NCBI GenBank assembly: GCA_944363755.1
Contig: CALVVC010000018.1
Location: forward strand, 1 to 14,054
From: an uncultured Bacilli bacterium
GTDB lineage: Bacteria; Bacillota_I; Bacilli_A; RF39; UBA660
Reading direction: 5' to 3'
DNA: 14,054 nucleotides
A model generated the notes under the pieces. That model was not told where the DNA came from. It made no database searches and was given only the letters and a program-made list of their open reading frames with translations. This document shows, in pieces, positions 1 through 5,215 of this stretch (the stretch's first letter is position 1; every line of letters begins with the position of its first letter). The translations under genes and the position numbers were made by a program.

Positions 1-175
1 TAATTAATTCTCTTATAATAAAGATTATAAAACTAATTACTTTAAAACTCTTAAATCTATAAAACTTAGTAGGTATTAACTTACCTATTAAAGGTAGTTT
101 ACTAAAGCCATAAATAACTTGATTAACAGTATAAGCATTTTTTACTCTTAAAGATATTAAAAAGTTATTAAACAT
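1..175 (-). CDS. ABC transporter permease, N-terminal fragment (runs off the window)
   Basis: An open frame enters from the left edge on the minus strand; its ATG is at 175-173 and 58 codons are visible. The peptide starts MFNNFLISLRVKNAY and includes a KLPLIGKLIP segment, then a hydrophobic stretch beginning near residue 46 (VISFIIFII). This soluble start followed by a first membrane helix is typical of the large multi-spanning permeases encoded directly after exporter-type ABC ATPases. The start overlaps the stop of the ATPase gene by 8 nt, so translation is probably coupled and the two proteins form one transporter. The substrate cannot be told. The permease assignment rests on context and this short N-terminus; the existence of a gene here is secure. 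Confidence 0.7.
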   Translation of the reverse strand, partial: MFNNFLISLRVKNAYTVNQVIYGFSKLPLIGKLIPTKFYRFKSFKVISFIIFIIRELI

Positions 176-875
176 CTTCTTCACCTTTTAAAACATTAAT
201 TATTTTATTTTTTAATTCTTTATCTGTTAATTCATCTCTTTTTATTTCTAAAAGTTCACCTTTGTTTAACACTACTATCTCATCACATAAATCTAAAGCT
301 AGTTCCATAATATGAGTAGAAAAGATAAGAATTCTATTCTTCTTCATTTTCTTTAATAACTCTTTCATCTCTTCTGCTACTACAACATCAAAAGATGTTA
401 AAGGCTCATCTAGTAATAAGATATTAGGACTTGCTATTAAATAGATTAACATCTGCATTTTATTCTTCATACCATGAGAATAATCTTTCATAAGTTTATC
501 TCTATCTTCCATATCTATCTTAACTATATCAAAATATTCATCTATAGTTTTTAAGTCTTTAATATTATCTTTATTGATATCTATAAAGTATTTTAAAAAC
601 TCTCTTCCTGTTAAAAATTCAGGAACAACAGGAGTTGATAGAACATAGCCTATATCACTACTTTCTATTTTTTTATTACTTTTACCATCAGTTAAATAAA
701 ACTCTCCACTATCACACTTTAAATCTTCATTTAAACAGTTAAAGAAAGTAGTCTTCCCTGCTCCATTTCTTCCTAATAATCCATAAATTTTACCACTTTC
801 AAATGTAAAATTAATATTTTTAAGTACACACTTTTTATCAAAGTTTTTACTTAAATTTTCTATTACTAACTTCAT
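168..875 (-). CDS. ABC transporter ATP-binding protein (exporter type)
   Basis: A 235-aa nucleotide-binding domain that would sit on the cytoplasmic face of a transporter and hydrolyse ATP. Walker A is GRNGAGKT at residues 35-42, the signature is YSHGMKNK at 132-139 (the SxGMKxK form common in ABC-2/exporter ATPases), Walker B plus catalytic Glu is ILLLDEP at 152-158, the D-loop is TSFD at 160-163 and the H-loop is STH at 186-188. The usual Q-loop glutamine is replaced: the sequence reads GYVLSTP at 76-82, as in a subset of exporter ATPases. The length is normal for a single-domain ATPase. An RBS (GGAG) lies just upstream of the ATG. The gene overlaps the downstream permease by 8 nt. Candidate roles are efflux of a drug, bacteriocin or lipid; the sequence does not decide. 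Confidence 0.95.
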   Translation of the reverse strand: MKLVIENLSKNFDKKCVLKNINFTFESGKIYGLLGRNGAGKTTFFNCLNEDLKCDSGEFYLTDGKSNKKIESSDIGYVLSTPVVPEFLTGREFLKYFIDINKDNIKDLKTIDEYFDIVKIDMEDRDKLMKDYSHGMKNKMQMLIYLIASPNILLLDEPLTSFDVVVAEEMKELLKKMKKNRILIFSTHIMELALDLCDEIVVLNKGELLEIKRDELTDKELKNKIINVLKGEEDV

Positions 876-999
876 AATTACTCCTCATTTCTTTTTAAGT
901 CTATCATAGGTAAATTTAAATATCAATATCTATAATTTTAGCCTATAATAATCTCCTATAAAATGGCAAAAATTACCATTAAAAACTTTGTATTTTTAA

Positions 1000-1026
1000 T
1001 TGTTATAAGATATATAATATGTTACT
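1000..1026 (+). promoter_or_regulatory. Candidate promoter of the small hydrophobic peptide gene
   Basis: TTGTTA at 1000-1005 is followed after 17 nt by TACTAT at 1023-1028 (first T at 1022 also usable). An alternative -10, TATAAT at 1013-1018, pairs with TTGTAT at 988-993 but with a 19-nt spacer. Either would give a 5' leader of roughly 50-70 nt before the peptide start at 1090. The area is AT-rich, so the exact boxes are uncertain. Confidence 0.4.
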
Positions 1027-1059
1027 ATATATCTAGGAATATTTAATAGTTGGGTAGAG

Positions 1060-1085
1060 CCTCTTTCATAATAGAGGGAGGTGAT
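1060..1085 (+). promoter_or_regulatory. RBS with adjacent sequestering hairpin
   Basis: A very strong ribosome binding site, GGGAGGTGAT, spans 1076-1085, 4 nt before the ATG at 1090. CCTCT at 1060-1064 can pair with AGAGG at 1073-1077 (8-nt loop), taking up the first two G bases of the RBS; CCTC can alternatively pair with GAGG at 1078-1081 inside it. Self-sequestered, unusually strong RBS regions are common in type I toxin mRNAs, whose translation must be held down. The pairing is seen directly; its function is inferred. Confidence 0.5.
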
Positions 1086-1089
1086 ATTA

Positions 1090-1173
1090 ATGAACAAGAA
1101 AGATTTTCTAATTTTTTCTTTAGTAATGATTATCTTCCTTTTACTATTCTTACTATTCATAGTATTAATATAA
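1090..1173 (+). CDS. 27-aa hydrophobic peptide, candidate type I toxin
   Basis: ATG at 1090, stop TAA at 1171-1173, 27 residues. The peptide begins MNKKDF and is otherwise almost entirely Ile/Leu/Phe/Val, so it is one membrane helix with a short positively charged start (inner face expected). The RBS is nearly perfect and the gene sits alone between two minus-strand genes. A good minus-strand promoter (1247-1218) points back over it, so an antisense RNA would cover the whole mRNA. A tiny membrane peptide, strong RBS and convergent antisense promoter are the marks of type I toxin-antitoxin loci (TxpA/RatA, BsrG/SR4, Fst kinds). It lacks the polar C-terminal tail of Fst and I cannot place it in a named family. 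Alternatives are a small regulatory membrane peptide or a fortuitous frame; the RBS argues against the latter. Confidence 0.6.
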   Translation: MNKKDFLIFSLVMIIFLLLFLLFIVLI

Positions 1174-1179
1174 AGGAAA

Positions 1180-1211
1180 ACTACCTAACTAACATATGTT
1201 GATTAGGTAGT
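1180..1211. other. Inverted repeat at the 3' end of the small peptide gene
   Basis: ACTACCTAA at 1180-1188 and TTAGGTAGT at 1203-1211 form a perfect 9-bp stem, with a further palindrome (AACATATGTT, 1191-1200) inside the loop. It starts 6 nt after the peptide stop codon. On the plus strand no U-run follows, so it is more likely an mRNA 3' stem. On the minus strand it would be the 5' stem-loop of the predicted antisense RNA. A shared stem-loop of this kind could start the contact between the two RNAs. Confidence 0.6.
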
Positions 1212-1217
1212 CTAACA

Positions 1218-1247
1218 ATAATACTAAAGGCTCACTCAACACGTCAA
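1218..1247 (-). promoter_or_regulatory. Promoter for a predicted antisense RNA
   Basis: On the minus strand TTGACG (1247-1242) is followed after 18 nt by TATTAT (1223-1218): 5/6 matches to the sigma-A -35 consensus and a good -10. Transcription would start near 1211, at the base of the inverted repeat, and run leftward across the complete peptide gene and its RBS. No open frame of note lies on that transcript, so it is best read as a non-coding antisense RNA (antitoxin). Confidence 0.55.
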
Positions 1248-1273
1248 TATTAAGTGTTCCTACTTTTTTATTT
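1238..1273 (+). terminator. Candidate terminator for the small peptide mRNA
   Basis: AACAC at 1238-1242 pairs with GTGTT at 1254-1258 (11-nt loop), followed by CCTAC and a run of six T, then ATTTTA. The stem is weak and 5 nt separate it from the T-run, so this is only a moderate candidate. It lies beyond the antisense promoter, so sense and antisense RNAs would overlap at their 3' and 5' parts respectively. Confidence 0.4.
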
Positions 1274-1315
1274 TATGCAAATTTCTTTTACATATTAATA
1301 GTATCATAAAATATT

Positions 1316-1337
1316 TAAAAATTCAATACATACTGAA
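1316..1337 (-). terminator. Terminator after the PHP-domain gene
   Basis: On the minus strand TTCAGTA (1337-1331) pairs with TATTGAA (1328-1322) through one G-U pair, followed immediately by a run of T (1321-1317). It lies about 10 nt beyond the PHP-domain gene stop codon. Confidence 0.55.
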
Positions 1338-1344
1338 TAAAAAA

Positions 1345-2233
1345 CTACTGGTAATATTTTCCTAATATTTTATTATTTATAACATCTTTACTTATCTTAA
1401 GATTACCTCTACCAATACCTAGATTATGATTTTCTTTATTAGTACCATGATAATCACTACCTCCTGATATCAATAGATTCCTCTCCTTTGCAAAATTAAC
1501 TAAATAATTAGTTTGTTCCTCACTAAAAGTTGTATAAAAGCACTCTATTCCATCTAAAGCTACTTCATTATAAATTTTATCTAAAAACTCTTCTGTATCA
1601 GTAAATTTATATTGATAAGGATGCGCTAAAAAGGCAATACCTCCATTTTCATGTATAAGACTAACTATTTCTTTGATAGGAGGATAAAACTTTGCTTTAT
1701 TTATAAACATTTTACTCTTAGGATTAGTTATTCCCTTCCTATAATAGTCACTATAAGAATTCCAAATATCCTCATTTATTATTTTTCTATTGTTTTCATA
1801 CTTTTTTAATTCTTTATAAACTTCTATTTCAAAAGACTTCCCAAATCTTGCTTTTTTAATAACATTTAGATCACACTCTAAACCAAGCTTTCTTATCTTG
1901 TTATTTATTTCAGTATAAATTTTTTTGAATCTTTTTTTATTATTTAAGAAATTGTACTTCTTCGCTAAATACTTATTAGCTTTTTTATAATCAAAGCCAT
2001 AACCTAATACTTCAATTAATCTGTTATCAAAACTAGTAGTAAATTCACAGCCTACTATAATATCTCCTTTATATATTTCTTTTACATTAAACTTCTCCAT
2101 TTCATAGTAAGCTTTACAAGTATTATGGTCTGTAATAGAAATAATTTCTAATCCAATACCCTCAGCTTTTTAATAATTCCCTAACTGTATCTGTTCCATC
2201 AGAATAGGTTGTATGCATATGTAAATCTATCAT
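1345..2233 (-). pseudogene. PHP-domain metal-dependent phosphoesterase, frameshifted
   Basis: The gene starts at ATG 2233-2231 behind AAAGGAG (2248-2242). It reads MIDLHMHTTYSDGT, the first PHP motif (metal-binding HxH), then hits TGA after 23 codons. The next frame resumes at once with GLEIISITDHNT, the second PHP motif, and runs to the end with GCEF (metal-binding Glu), GGIAFLAHPYQY, DGIECFY and GGSDYHG. All core motifs are therefore present but split over two frames. The break lies in an A5 run (T5 on the plus strand, 2167-2171); one extra A or two missing A would explain it. The product would have been about 296 aa, a cytoplasmic hydrolase of the YciV/RnaAM-like PHP group (metal-dependent phosphoesterase or 5'-3' exonuclease). 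The downstream part alone (from ATG 2100, 251 aa) would lack two metal-ligand motifs. A real mutation, an assembly error in a homopolymer, or slippage could each account for it. Confidence 0.88.
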
Positions 2234-2276
2234 TATCTATTCTCCTTTGTATATTTTTAAAGCATCACCTAATATA

Positions 2277-2305
2277 ATTTTAGACTAAAAGACACACTAA
2301 GTCAA
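2277..2305 (-). promoter_or_regulatory. Promoter of the PHP-domain gene
   Basis: On the minus strand TTGACT (2305-2300), a 17-nt spacer and TAAAAT (2282-2277) make a good sigma-A type promoter, giving a leader of about 37 nt before the ATG at 2233. Confidence 0.6.
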
Positions 2306-2327
2306 CAACATGTGAGTCATTTAGTTT
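2282..2327. repeat. Imperfect inverted repeat around the PHP promoter
   Basis: The arm at 2282-2297 (AGACTAAAAGACACAC) and the complement of 2312-2327 match at 13 of 16 positions, with about 14 nt between them. The arms bracket the -35 box of the PHP promoter, so this may be an operator. It could also be a transcript hairpin or a remnant of a lost element. Confidence 0.4.
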
Positions 2328-2361
2328 AATTTCTATCCTAATCATAATCTCTATCTTTTAA

Positions 2362-2457
2362 ATAATTTGATAATCAACATAATTAGATAATTCATCTTGT
2401 TTAGTTGTTCCTCATATATTGTTCACAACATTCATATCAAAAATATTATCAAATTAT
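2362..2457. repeat. 13-bp perfect inverted repeat in gene-free DNA
   Basis: ATAATTTGATAAT at 2362-2374 and its exact complement ATTATCAAATTAT at 2445-2457 enclose 70 nt. A shorter nested pair, GTTGT (2404-2408) and ACAAC (2425-2429), lies inside. No open frame spans the segment. It lies between a decayed phage-type gene and the PHP gene, so the arms may be ends of a decayed small element; low complexity makes chance pairing possible. Confidence 0.4.
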
Positions 2458-2480
2458 ATTATTTTTAAAAGTAATTAAGT

Positions 2481-2603
2481 CTAATATATTTTTATGTGAC
2501 ATTTGGTTATAGATATTTCACTATCTAGCATCACTTGAACGCAACATACTTCATAGATTAAATTTTCTATATTAATATTATCCTTTAGTATAACTTCATT
2601 CAA
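2481..2603 (-). pseudogene. ORF6N-domain protein remnant (phage-type DNA-binding/antirepressor family)
   Basis: A start (TTG at 2603) sits 10 nt behind a perfect AAGGAGG (2620-2614), and TTGATT-N17-TATATT (2672-2644) upstream is a usable promoter. The 40-residue frame contains INIENLIYEV and VQVMLDSEI, which match the opening of ORF6N domains, typically (I)ENxIYxIRGxQVMLDxDLAxLY. After MLDSEI the similarity fades and a TAG ends the frame; what follows in all minus frames is broken by stops. ORF6N proteins are usually about 150-300 aa and occur in phages and mobile elements. This is a decayed N-terminus with its expression signals still in place. The conserved RG is changed to CC, a further sign of decay. 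Identification rests on recalled family consensus over about 25 residues. Confidence 0.6.
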
Positions 2604-2657
2604 CTTTACCTTGCCTCCTTGTTTATAAAATTTATATAGTTTAAATATACTAGTACT

Positions 2658-2759
2658 TTATCCTTGAATCAACGATATTTTAACTCCATTTTTGTAATTT
2701 AATATCATAAAAAACAATCCAGTAAATGTCATAAGAAAAATATATAAATAGTCTTTCAT
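2658..2759 (-). CDS. 33-codon open frame with one membrane helix, doubtful gene
   Basis: ATG at 2759, stop at 2660-2658, directly after the methyltransferase gene (19 nt gap). It begins MKDYLYIF and has one hydrophobic helix (about residues 4-20), then a short polar tail. No ribosome binding site precedes the ATG, so independent translation is unlikely. Its 3' end overlaps the relic ORF6N promoter. It may be the ruin of a longer membrane protein gene or a chance frame. Confidence 0.2.
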   Translation of the reverse strand: MKDYLYIFLMTFTGLFFMILNYKNGVKISLIQG

Positions 2760-2778
2760 TTATATAATATACTGTTTA

Positions 2779-3975
2779 TTAATTTTTCTTTCGCAAATTT
2801 AATAAAGTTATAGTTTCTACATGATAAGTATTGGGAAATTCATCTACAAGCTTGATGTAATTAAGTTCGTAACAACTATCTAAGAGATTAATATCACGAG
2901 CAAGGGTTAAGGGATTACATGAGACATAGATAATATTTTTTACTTTTAAAGATAAAAGAAACTCTATTAACTCTTTAGAAATACCACTTCTTGGAGGATC
3001 TAAAATAATAGTATCAGGAACATACTTTAGTTTATTAATAACTTTACTAACATCTCCTAAATAAAACTCTGTATTAGTAATATTATTTAACTTAGCATTA
3101 CTTATAGCATCTAAAATTCCATCTGCAACTACTTCTATACCAATTACTTTTTTTGCATAATCACTTACAAGTAAACTAATAGTACCTGTACCACAATATA
3201 AATCATAAATAATACTAGAGTTTAATTTCTTAACTAAATCAATAACTTCTTTATAAATTAAGCTAATACCCTCTTTATTTACTTGGAAAAAAGATTCTTT
3301 TCGGACCATAAACTTTTTAGATAAAACTTCTATCATCAAAGTTGAAACACCACTTATTAGTTCATTATTATAATAAAGAGAACTTACTTTAGATGAGAAA
3401 AACTCTTTTATACATTCTCTAGACTCATTACCTTCTAATATTAACATAAGCTTACCATCTAAAGACTTTATAATCACTTTAGTTAATCCTTTATGTACTT
3501 TAATAAAAGAATTAAGTATAGCTGTTAAAGTTATGATATTACTATCTAATAAATTGCATTTATCTATAGGTATTAAATTATTAGTTGCTTCTTCATAATA
3601 ACCTAGTCTATCTCCTTTAATATGAAAAGTTACTTTATTACGATAGTTATACTCTCTAGTAGGAATTATTTCTAGATTATCTAAATTATAATTTGTATAT
3701 TTAGAAAATATATTCTTAACTGTATTTTTCTTAAACTCTAACTGTTCAAGATAAGTTAAATGTCCTATCTGACATCCTCCACAAGTTTGATAATAAGGAC
3801 AATAAGACACTTTAAAAGAATCACATCTTTTACCTATAGAGTAATTTTTCTTTTCTTTTACTATTTTAATAGGAACTTCTTCTCCTAGTTTTACTTTAGG
3901 TATAAAAATAATTTTATTATCTATTTTGGCAATGCCTCTACCTTGATGGTCATAATCTATTATTTTAACTAACAT
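2779..3975 (-). CDS. rlmD: 23S rRNA (uracil-5-)-methyltransferase, RlmD/RumA family
   Basis: This is a SAM-dependent enzyme that forms 5-methyluridine in 23S rRNA (position U1939 for E. coli RlmD; some Gram-positive members act on U747 and U1939). The N-terminal part is a TRAM RNA-binding domain (about residues 1-50). The four [4Fe-4S] cysteines are visible: C59-x5-C65-x2-C68 and C140. The methyltransferase domain shows DLYCGTGTISLL (SAM binding), DPPRSG, the catalytic cysteine in SCNPLTLARD (C353) and the C-terminal HVETITLL with the expected Glu387. Length (398 aa) is slightly short of the 430-460 aa norm, as in compact Firmicute versions. I chose ATG 3975, with GGTGAGG just upstream. A GTG at 3984 would extend it by 3 residues but lies inside that RBS. 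It is a single gene with no partner. The family is certain; the exact target uridine is not. Confidence 0.95.
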   Translation of the reverse strand: MLVKIIDYDHQGRGIAKIDNKIIFIPKVKLGEEVPIKIVKEKKNYSIGKRCDSFKVSYCPYYQTCGGCQIGHLTYLEQLEFKKNTVKNIFSKYTNYNLDNLEIIPTREYNYRNKVTFHIKGDRLGYYEEATNNLIPIDKCNLLDSNIITLTAILNSFIKVHKGLTKVIIKSLDGKLMLILEGNESRECIKEFFSSKVSSLYYNNELISGVSTLMIEVLSKKFMVRKESFFQVNKEGISLIYKEVIDLVKKLNSSIIYDLYCGTGTISLLVSDYAKKVIGIEVVADGILDAISNAKLNNITNTEFYLGDVSKVINKLKYVPDTIILDPPRSGISKELIEFLLSLKVKNIIYVSCNPLTLARDINLLDSCYELNYIKLVDEFPNTYHVETITLLNLRKKN

Positions 3976-4036
3976 ACACCTCACCTACTAATAGATTACT
4001 ACAAAATTTATGAATGGAAAAGCTTTTTAATATCGC

Positions 4037-4065
4037 TTGACACCCAAGAAAATGTGCTATATCAT
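4037..4065 (+). promoter_or_regulatory. Promoter of the 126-aa gene
   Basis: TTGACA (4037-4042, perfect -35), a 17-nt spacer and TATCAT (4060-4065). Predicted start of transcription is near 4072, giving a leader of only about 19 nt that is mostly the RBS. AAGC (4020-4023) and GCTT (4035-4038) form a small inverted repeat that overlaps the -35 box. Confidence 0.7.
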
Positions 4066-4090
4066 AATTACACAAAGAGGAGAGAAAAAT

Positions 4091-4471
4091 ATGTTTGAAA
4101 GAAATAATATTGATGATTTATTTTTAGCAAGTATCAGTGTTTTATATCCTGATGACGATAAAATAACTGATAATGTTGGTGGTCTTTTAAAATTGAGTAG
4201 AGCAGGATATGGATACTCAACAATTTTAAAAAAAGAAGGAGAAAAATACATTGATTTAAATGATACTAAAAAAGAAATAACTACTACTAGAAATCCAAAT
4301 AAAACTAGTTATACAATAGATTATATGGAACCATTAAGTAAATATTATGACGGTGATGGAAAAAGAAAACAAATTTTTAGTAATAGACAGGCGATTAAAA
4401 TGGCAGAAACATATTACGATGAATTTGATAAAGACGAAAAAGAAACACAAAAAGTAAGAGTTTATAAATAA
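4091..4471 (+). CDS. Hypothetical protein, 126 aa, unrecognised
   Basis: The start is ATG 4091, behind AGAGGAGAG (4076-4084); an in-frame start near 4037 falls within the promoter and is excluded. The protein begins MFERNNIDDLFLASISVLYP and is hydrophilic, rich in Lys, Asp, Glu and Tyr, without membrane helix, signal peptide or cysteine pairs, so it is probably cytoplasmic. I recognise no domain or catalytic motif. It has its own strong promoter and its own terminator, so it is a single-gene unit between the rRNA methyltransferase and the AbiE operon. Part of its promoter (CGCTTGA across the -35) recurs in the AbiE promoter, which could mean shared control. Candidate roles such as a defence accessory or mobile-element protein are only suggested by location. 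The gene is credible; its function is unknown. Confidence 0.75.
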   Translation: MFERNNIDDLFLASISVLYPDDDKITDNVGGLLKLSRAGYGYSTILKKEGEKYIDLNDTKKEITTTRNPNKTSYTIDYMEPLSKYYDGDGKRKQIFSNRQAIKMAETYYDEFDKDEKETQKVRVYK

Positions 4472-4473
4472 TT

Positions 4474-4500
4474 GAGGTTAAATGCCTCTTTTTTTGTTTT
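4474..4500 (+). terminator. Terminator after the 126-aa gene
   Basis: GAGG (4474-4477) pairs with CCTC (4485-4488), followed by an uninterrupted T-run and GTTTT (4489-4500). The stem is only 4 bp but lies 3 nt after the stop codon and has a very good U-tract. Confidence 0.6.
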
Positions 4501-4511
4501 AATAATATTAT

Positions 4512-4528
4512 TTATTTTGGTAATACTA
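4512..4528 (+). repeat. 17-bp direct repeat, copy 1 (contains a sigma-F/G-like -10)
   Basis: TTATTTTGGTAATACTA is identical to copy 2 at 6126-6142. Its last ten bases, GGTAATACTA (4519-4528), fit the forespore sigma-F -10 consensus (GGnRAnAnTA). A weak -35-like TTAATA lies 14 nt upstream (4499-4504). The copy sits just after the 126-aa gene's terminator and about 70 nt before the AbiE promoter. Confidence 0.75.
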
Positions 4529-4552
4529 GAAATAAAATATAATGTTTAATAT

Positions 4553-4578
4553 AAGCGATTTTAGACATAAAAACGCTT
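4553..4578. promoter_or_regulatory. Second inverted repeat in the AbiE promoter region (candidate operator)
   Basis: AAGCG (4553-4557) and CGCTT (4574-4578) pair. Inside them, TTTT (4559-4562) and AAAA (4569-4572) continue the stem after one A-A mismatch, so 9 of 10 pairs match. The right arm overlaps the -35 box. AbiEi antitoxins are known to bind two inverted repeats in their own promoter, which this arrangement would suit. Confidence 0.45.
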
Positions 4579-4605
4579 GATTTTCACCGGTTTTTATCAT
4601 ATAAT
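4577..4605 (+). promoter_or_regulatory. Promoter of the AbiE operon
   Basis: TTGATT (4577-4582), exactly 17 nt, TATAAT (4600-4605). The -10 is a perfect consensus match. Transcription should begin near 4612, leaving a leader of about 13 nt that consists almost wholly of the RBS (AGAGGTGA, 4613-4620). Confidence 0.8.
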
Positions 4606-4613
4606 GATAAAAA
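4591..4613. promoter_or_regulatory. Palindromic operator covering the AbiE -10 box
   Basis: TTTTTATCA (4591-4599) and TGATAAAAA (4605-4613) are perfect 9-bp inverted arms separated by 5 nt, centred on the -10 box. A DNA-binding protein here would block RNA polymerase directly. The AbiEi product has a winged helix-turn-helix and AbiEi proteins are known to repress their own operons, so it is the obvious candidate ligand. The palindrome is seen; binding is inferred. Confidence 0.65.
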
Positions 4614-4624
4614 GAGGTGAAAAT

Positions 4625-5215
4625 ATGATAATAACAAGTGATATAGCAAAACAATATTTAGCAAAATATTCTAATAAAAATACTAGATTATCTAGAGATG
4701 TTAGAGATGGAAAACTAATCAAGATAAGAAATGGTTTATATGAAACTGAGGCAAATACTCCTTCATATTTACTAGCTGGAAGTATTTATGGTCCATCATA
4801 CATATCTTTTGAATATGCACTTTCCTATTATGGATTAATTCCAGAAAGAGTGACTACTATAACTTGTGCTACTTTTAATAAGAGAAAGAAAAAAAAATAT
4901 GATACTCCATTTGGTACATTTACTTATAGAGATGTTCCATTATTAGCATATCCAGAAGAGATAATTTTAAAAGAAGAAAATAATTATTCATATCAAATAG
5001 CAACTCCTGAAAAAGCTTTATGCGATAAATTATATACATTAAAATCATTAAAAAATTATTCTAATTTAGAAAAGATGTTATTTGAAGATTTACGCATAGA
5101 TATAGAAGAGTTTAAAACCTTAAACACTGAAAAAATAGAAAAACTAAGTAATTTATATCATTCAAAAAATATAGTATTACTTGCAAAATATAAAAGGAGG
5201 AAAAATGATGAATAA
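4625..5215 (+). CDS. abiEi: AbiEi-type antitoxin / transcriptional repressor (type IV TA)
   Basis: A 196-aa protein with an N-terminal winged helix-turn-helix (about residues 5-42: TSDIAKQYL, LSRDVRDGKLIKIRNGLYE) and the AbiEi C-terminal domain, including the diagnostic PSYISFEYALSYYGLIPE and ATPEKALCDKLY segments. It counters the AbiEii toxin without stable complex formation in characterised homologues, and represses the operon through the N-terminal domain. ATG 4625 is used because AGAGGTGA lies 5 nt before it; an upstream in-frame start at 4577 would fall inside the -35 box. It overlaps the toxin gene by 8 nt, ensuring coupled synthesis. The length fits the family (about 200 aa) and nothing is missing, so it should be functional. 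Confidence 0.9.
   Translation: MIITSDIAKQYLAKYSNKNTRLSRDVRDGKLIKIRNGLYETEANTPSYLLAGSIYGPSYISFEYALSYYGLIPERVTTITCATFNKRKKKKYDTPFGTFTYRDVPLLAYPEEIILKEENNYSYQIATPEKALCDKLYTLKSLKNYSNLEKMLFEDLRIDIEEFKTLNTEKIEKLSNLYHSKNIVLLAKYKRRKNDE

Larger units (their letters stand above)
1070..1211 (-). ncRNA. Predicted antisense RNA to the small peptide gene (3' end not determined)
   Basis: Inferred from the promoter at 1247-1218. The RNA would begin with the stem-loop at 1211-1180, then be fully complementary to the 27-codon gene and, if it extends that far, to its RBS. No clear Rho-independent terminator is visible on this strand; the CCTCT/AGAGG hairpin at 1077-1060 has no U-run after it. The 3' end given is therefore arbitrary. 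No transcript is demonstrated by the sequence. Confidence 0.35.

Noticed and set aside
962..980. Small inverted repeat AATGG...CCATT upstream of the ABC and toxin genes
   Set aside because: Only 5 bp per arm with a 9-nt loop in AT-rich DNA; no better than chance and not placed on a convincing promoter.
3976..3984. GTG start of the rRNA methyltransferase
   Set aside because: The GTG codon lies inside the GGTGAGG RBS for ATG 3975 and has no RBS of its own.
4057..4251. 64-codon frame on the minus strand
   Set aside because: It is the reverse of the 126-aa gene, which has a promoter, RBS and terminator; the minus frame has no RBS and covers that gene's start region.
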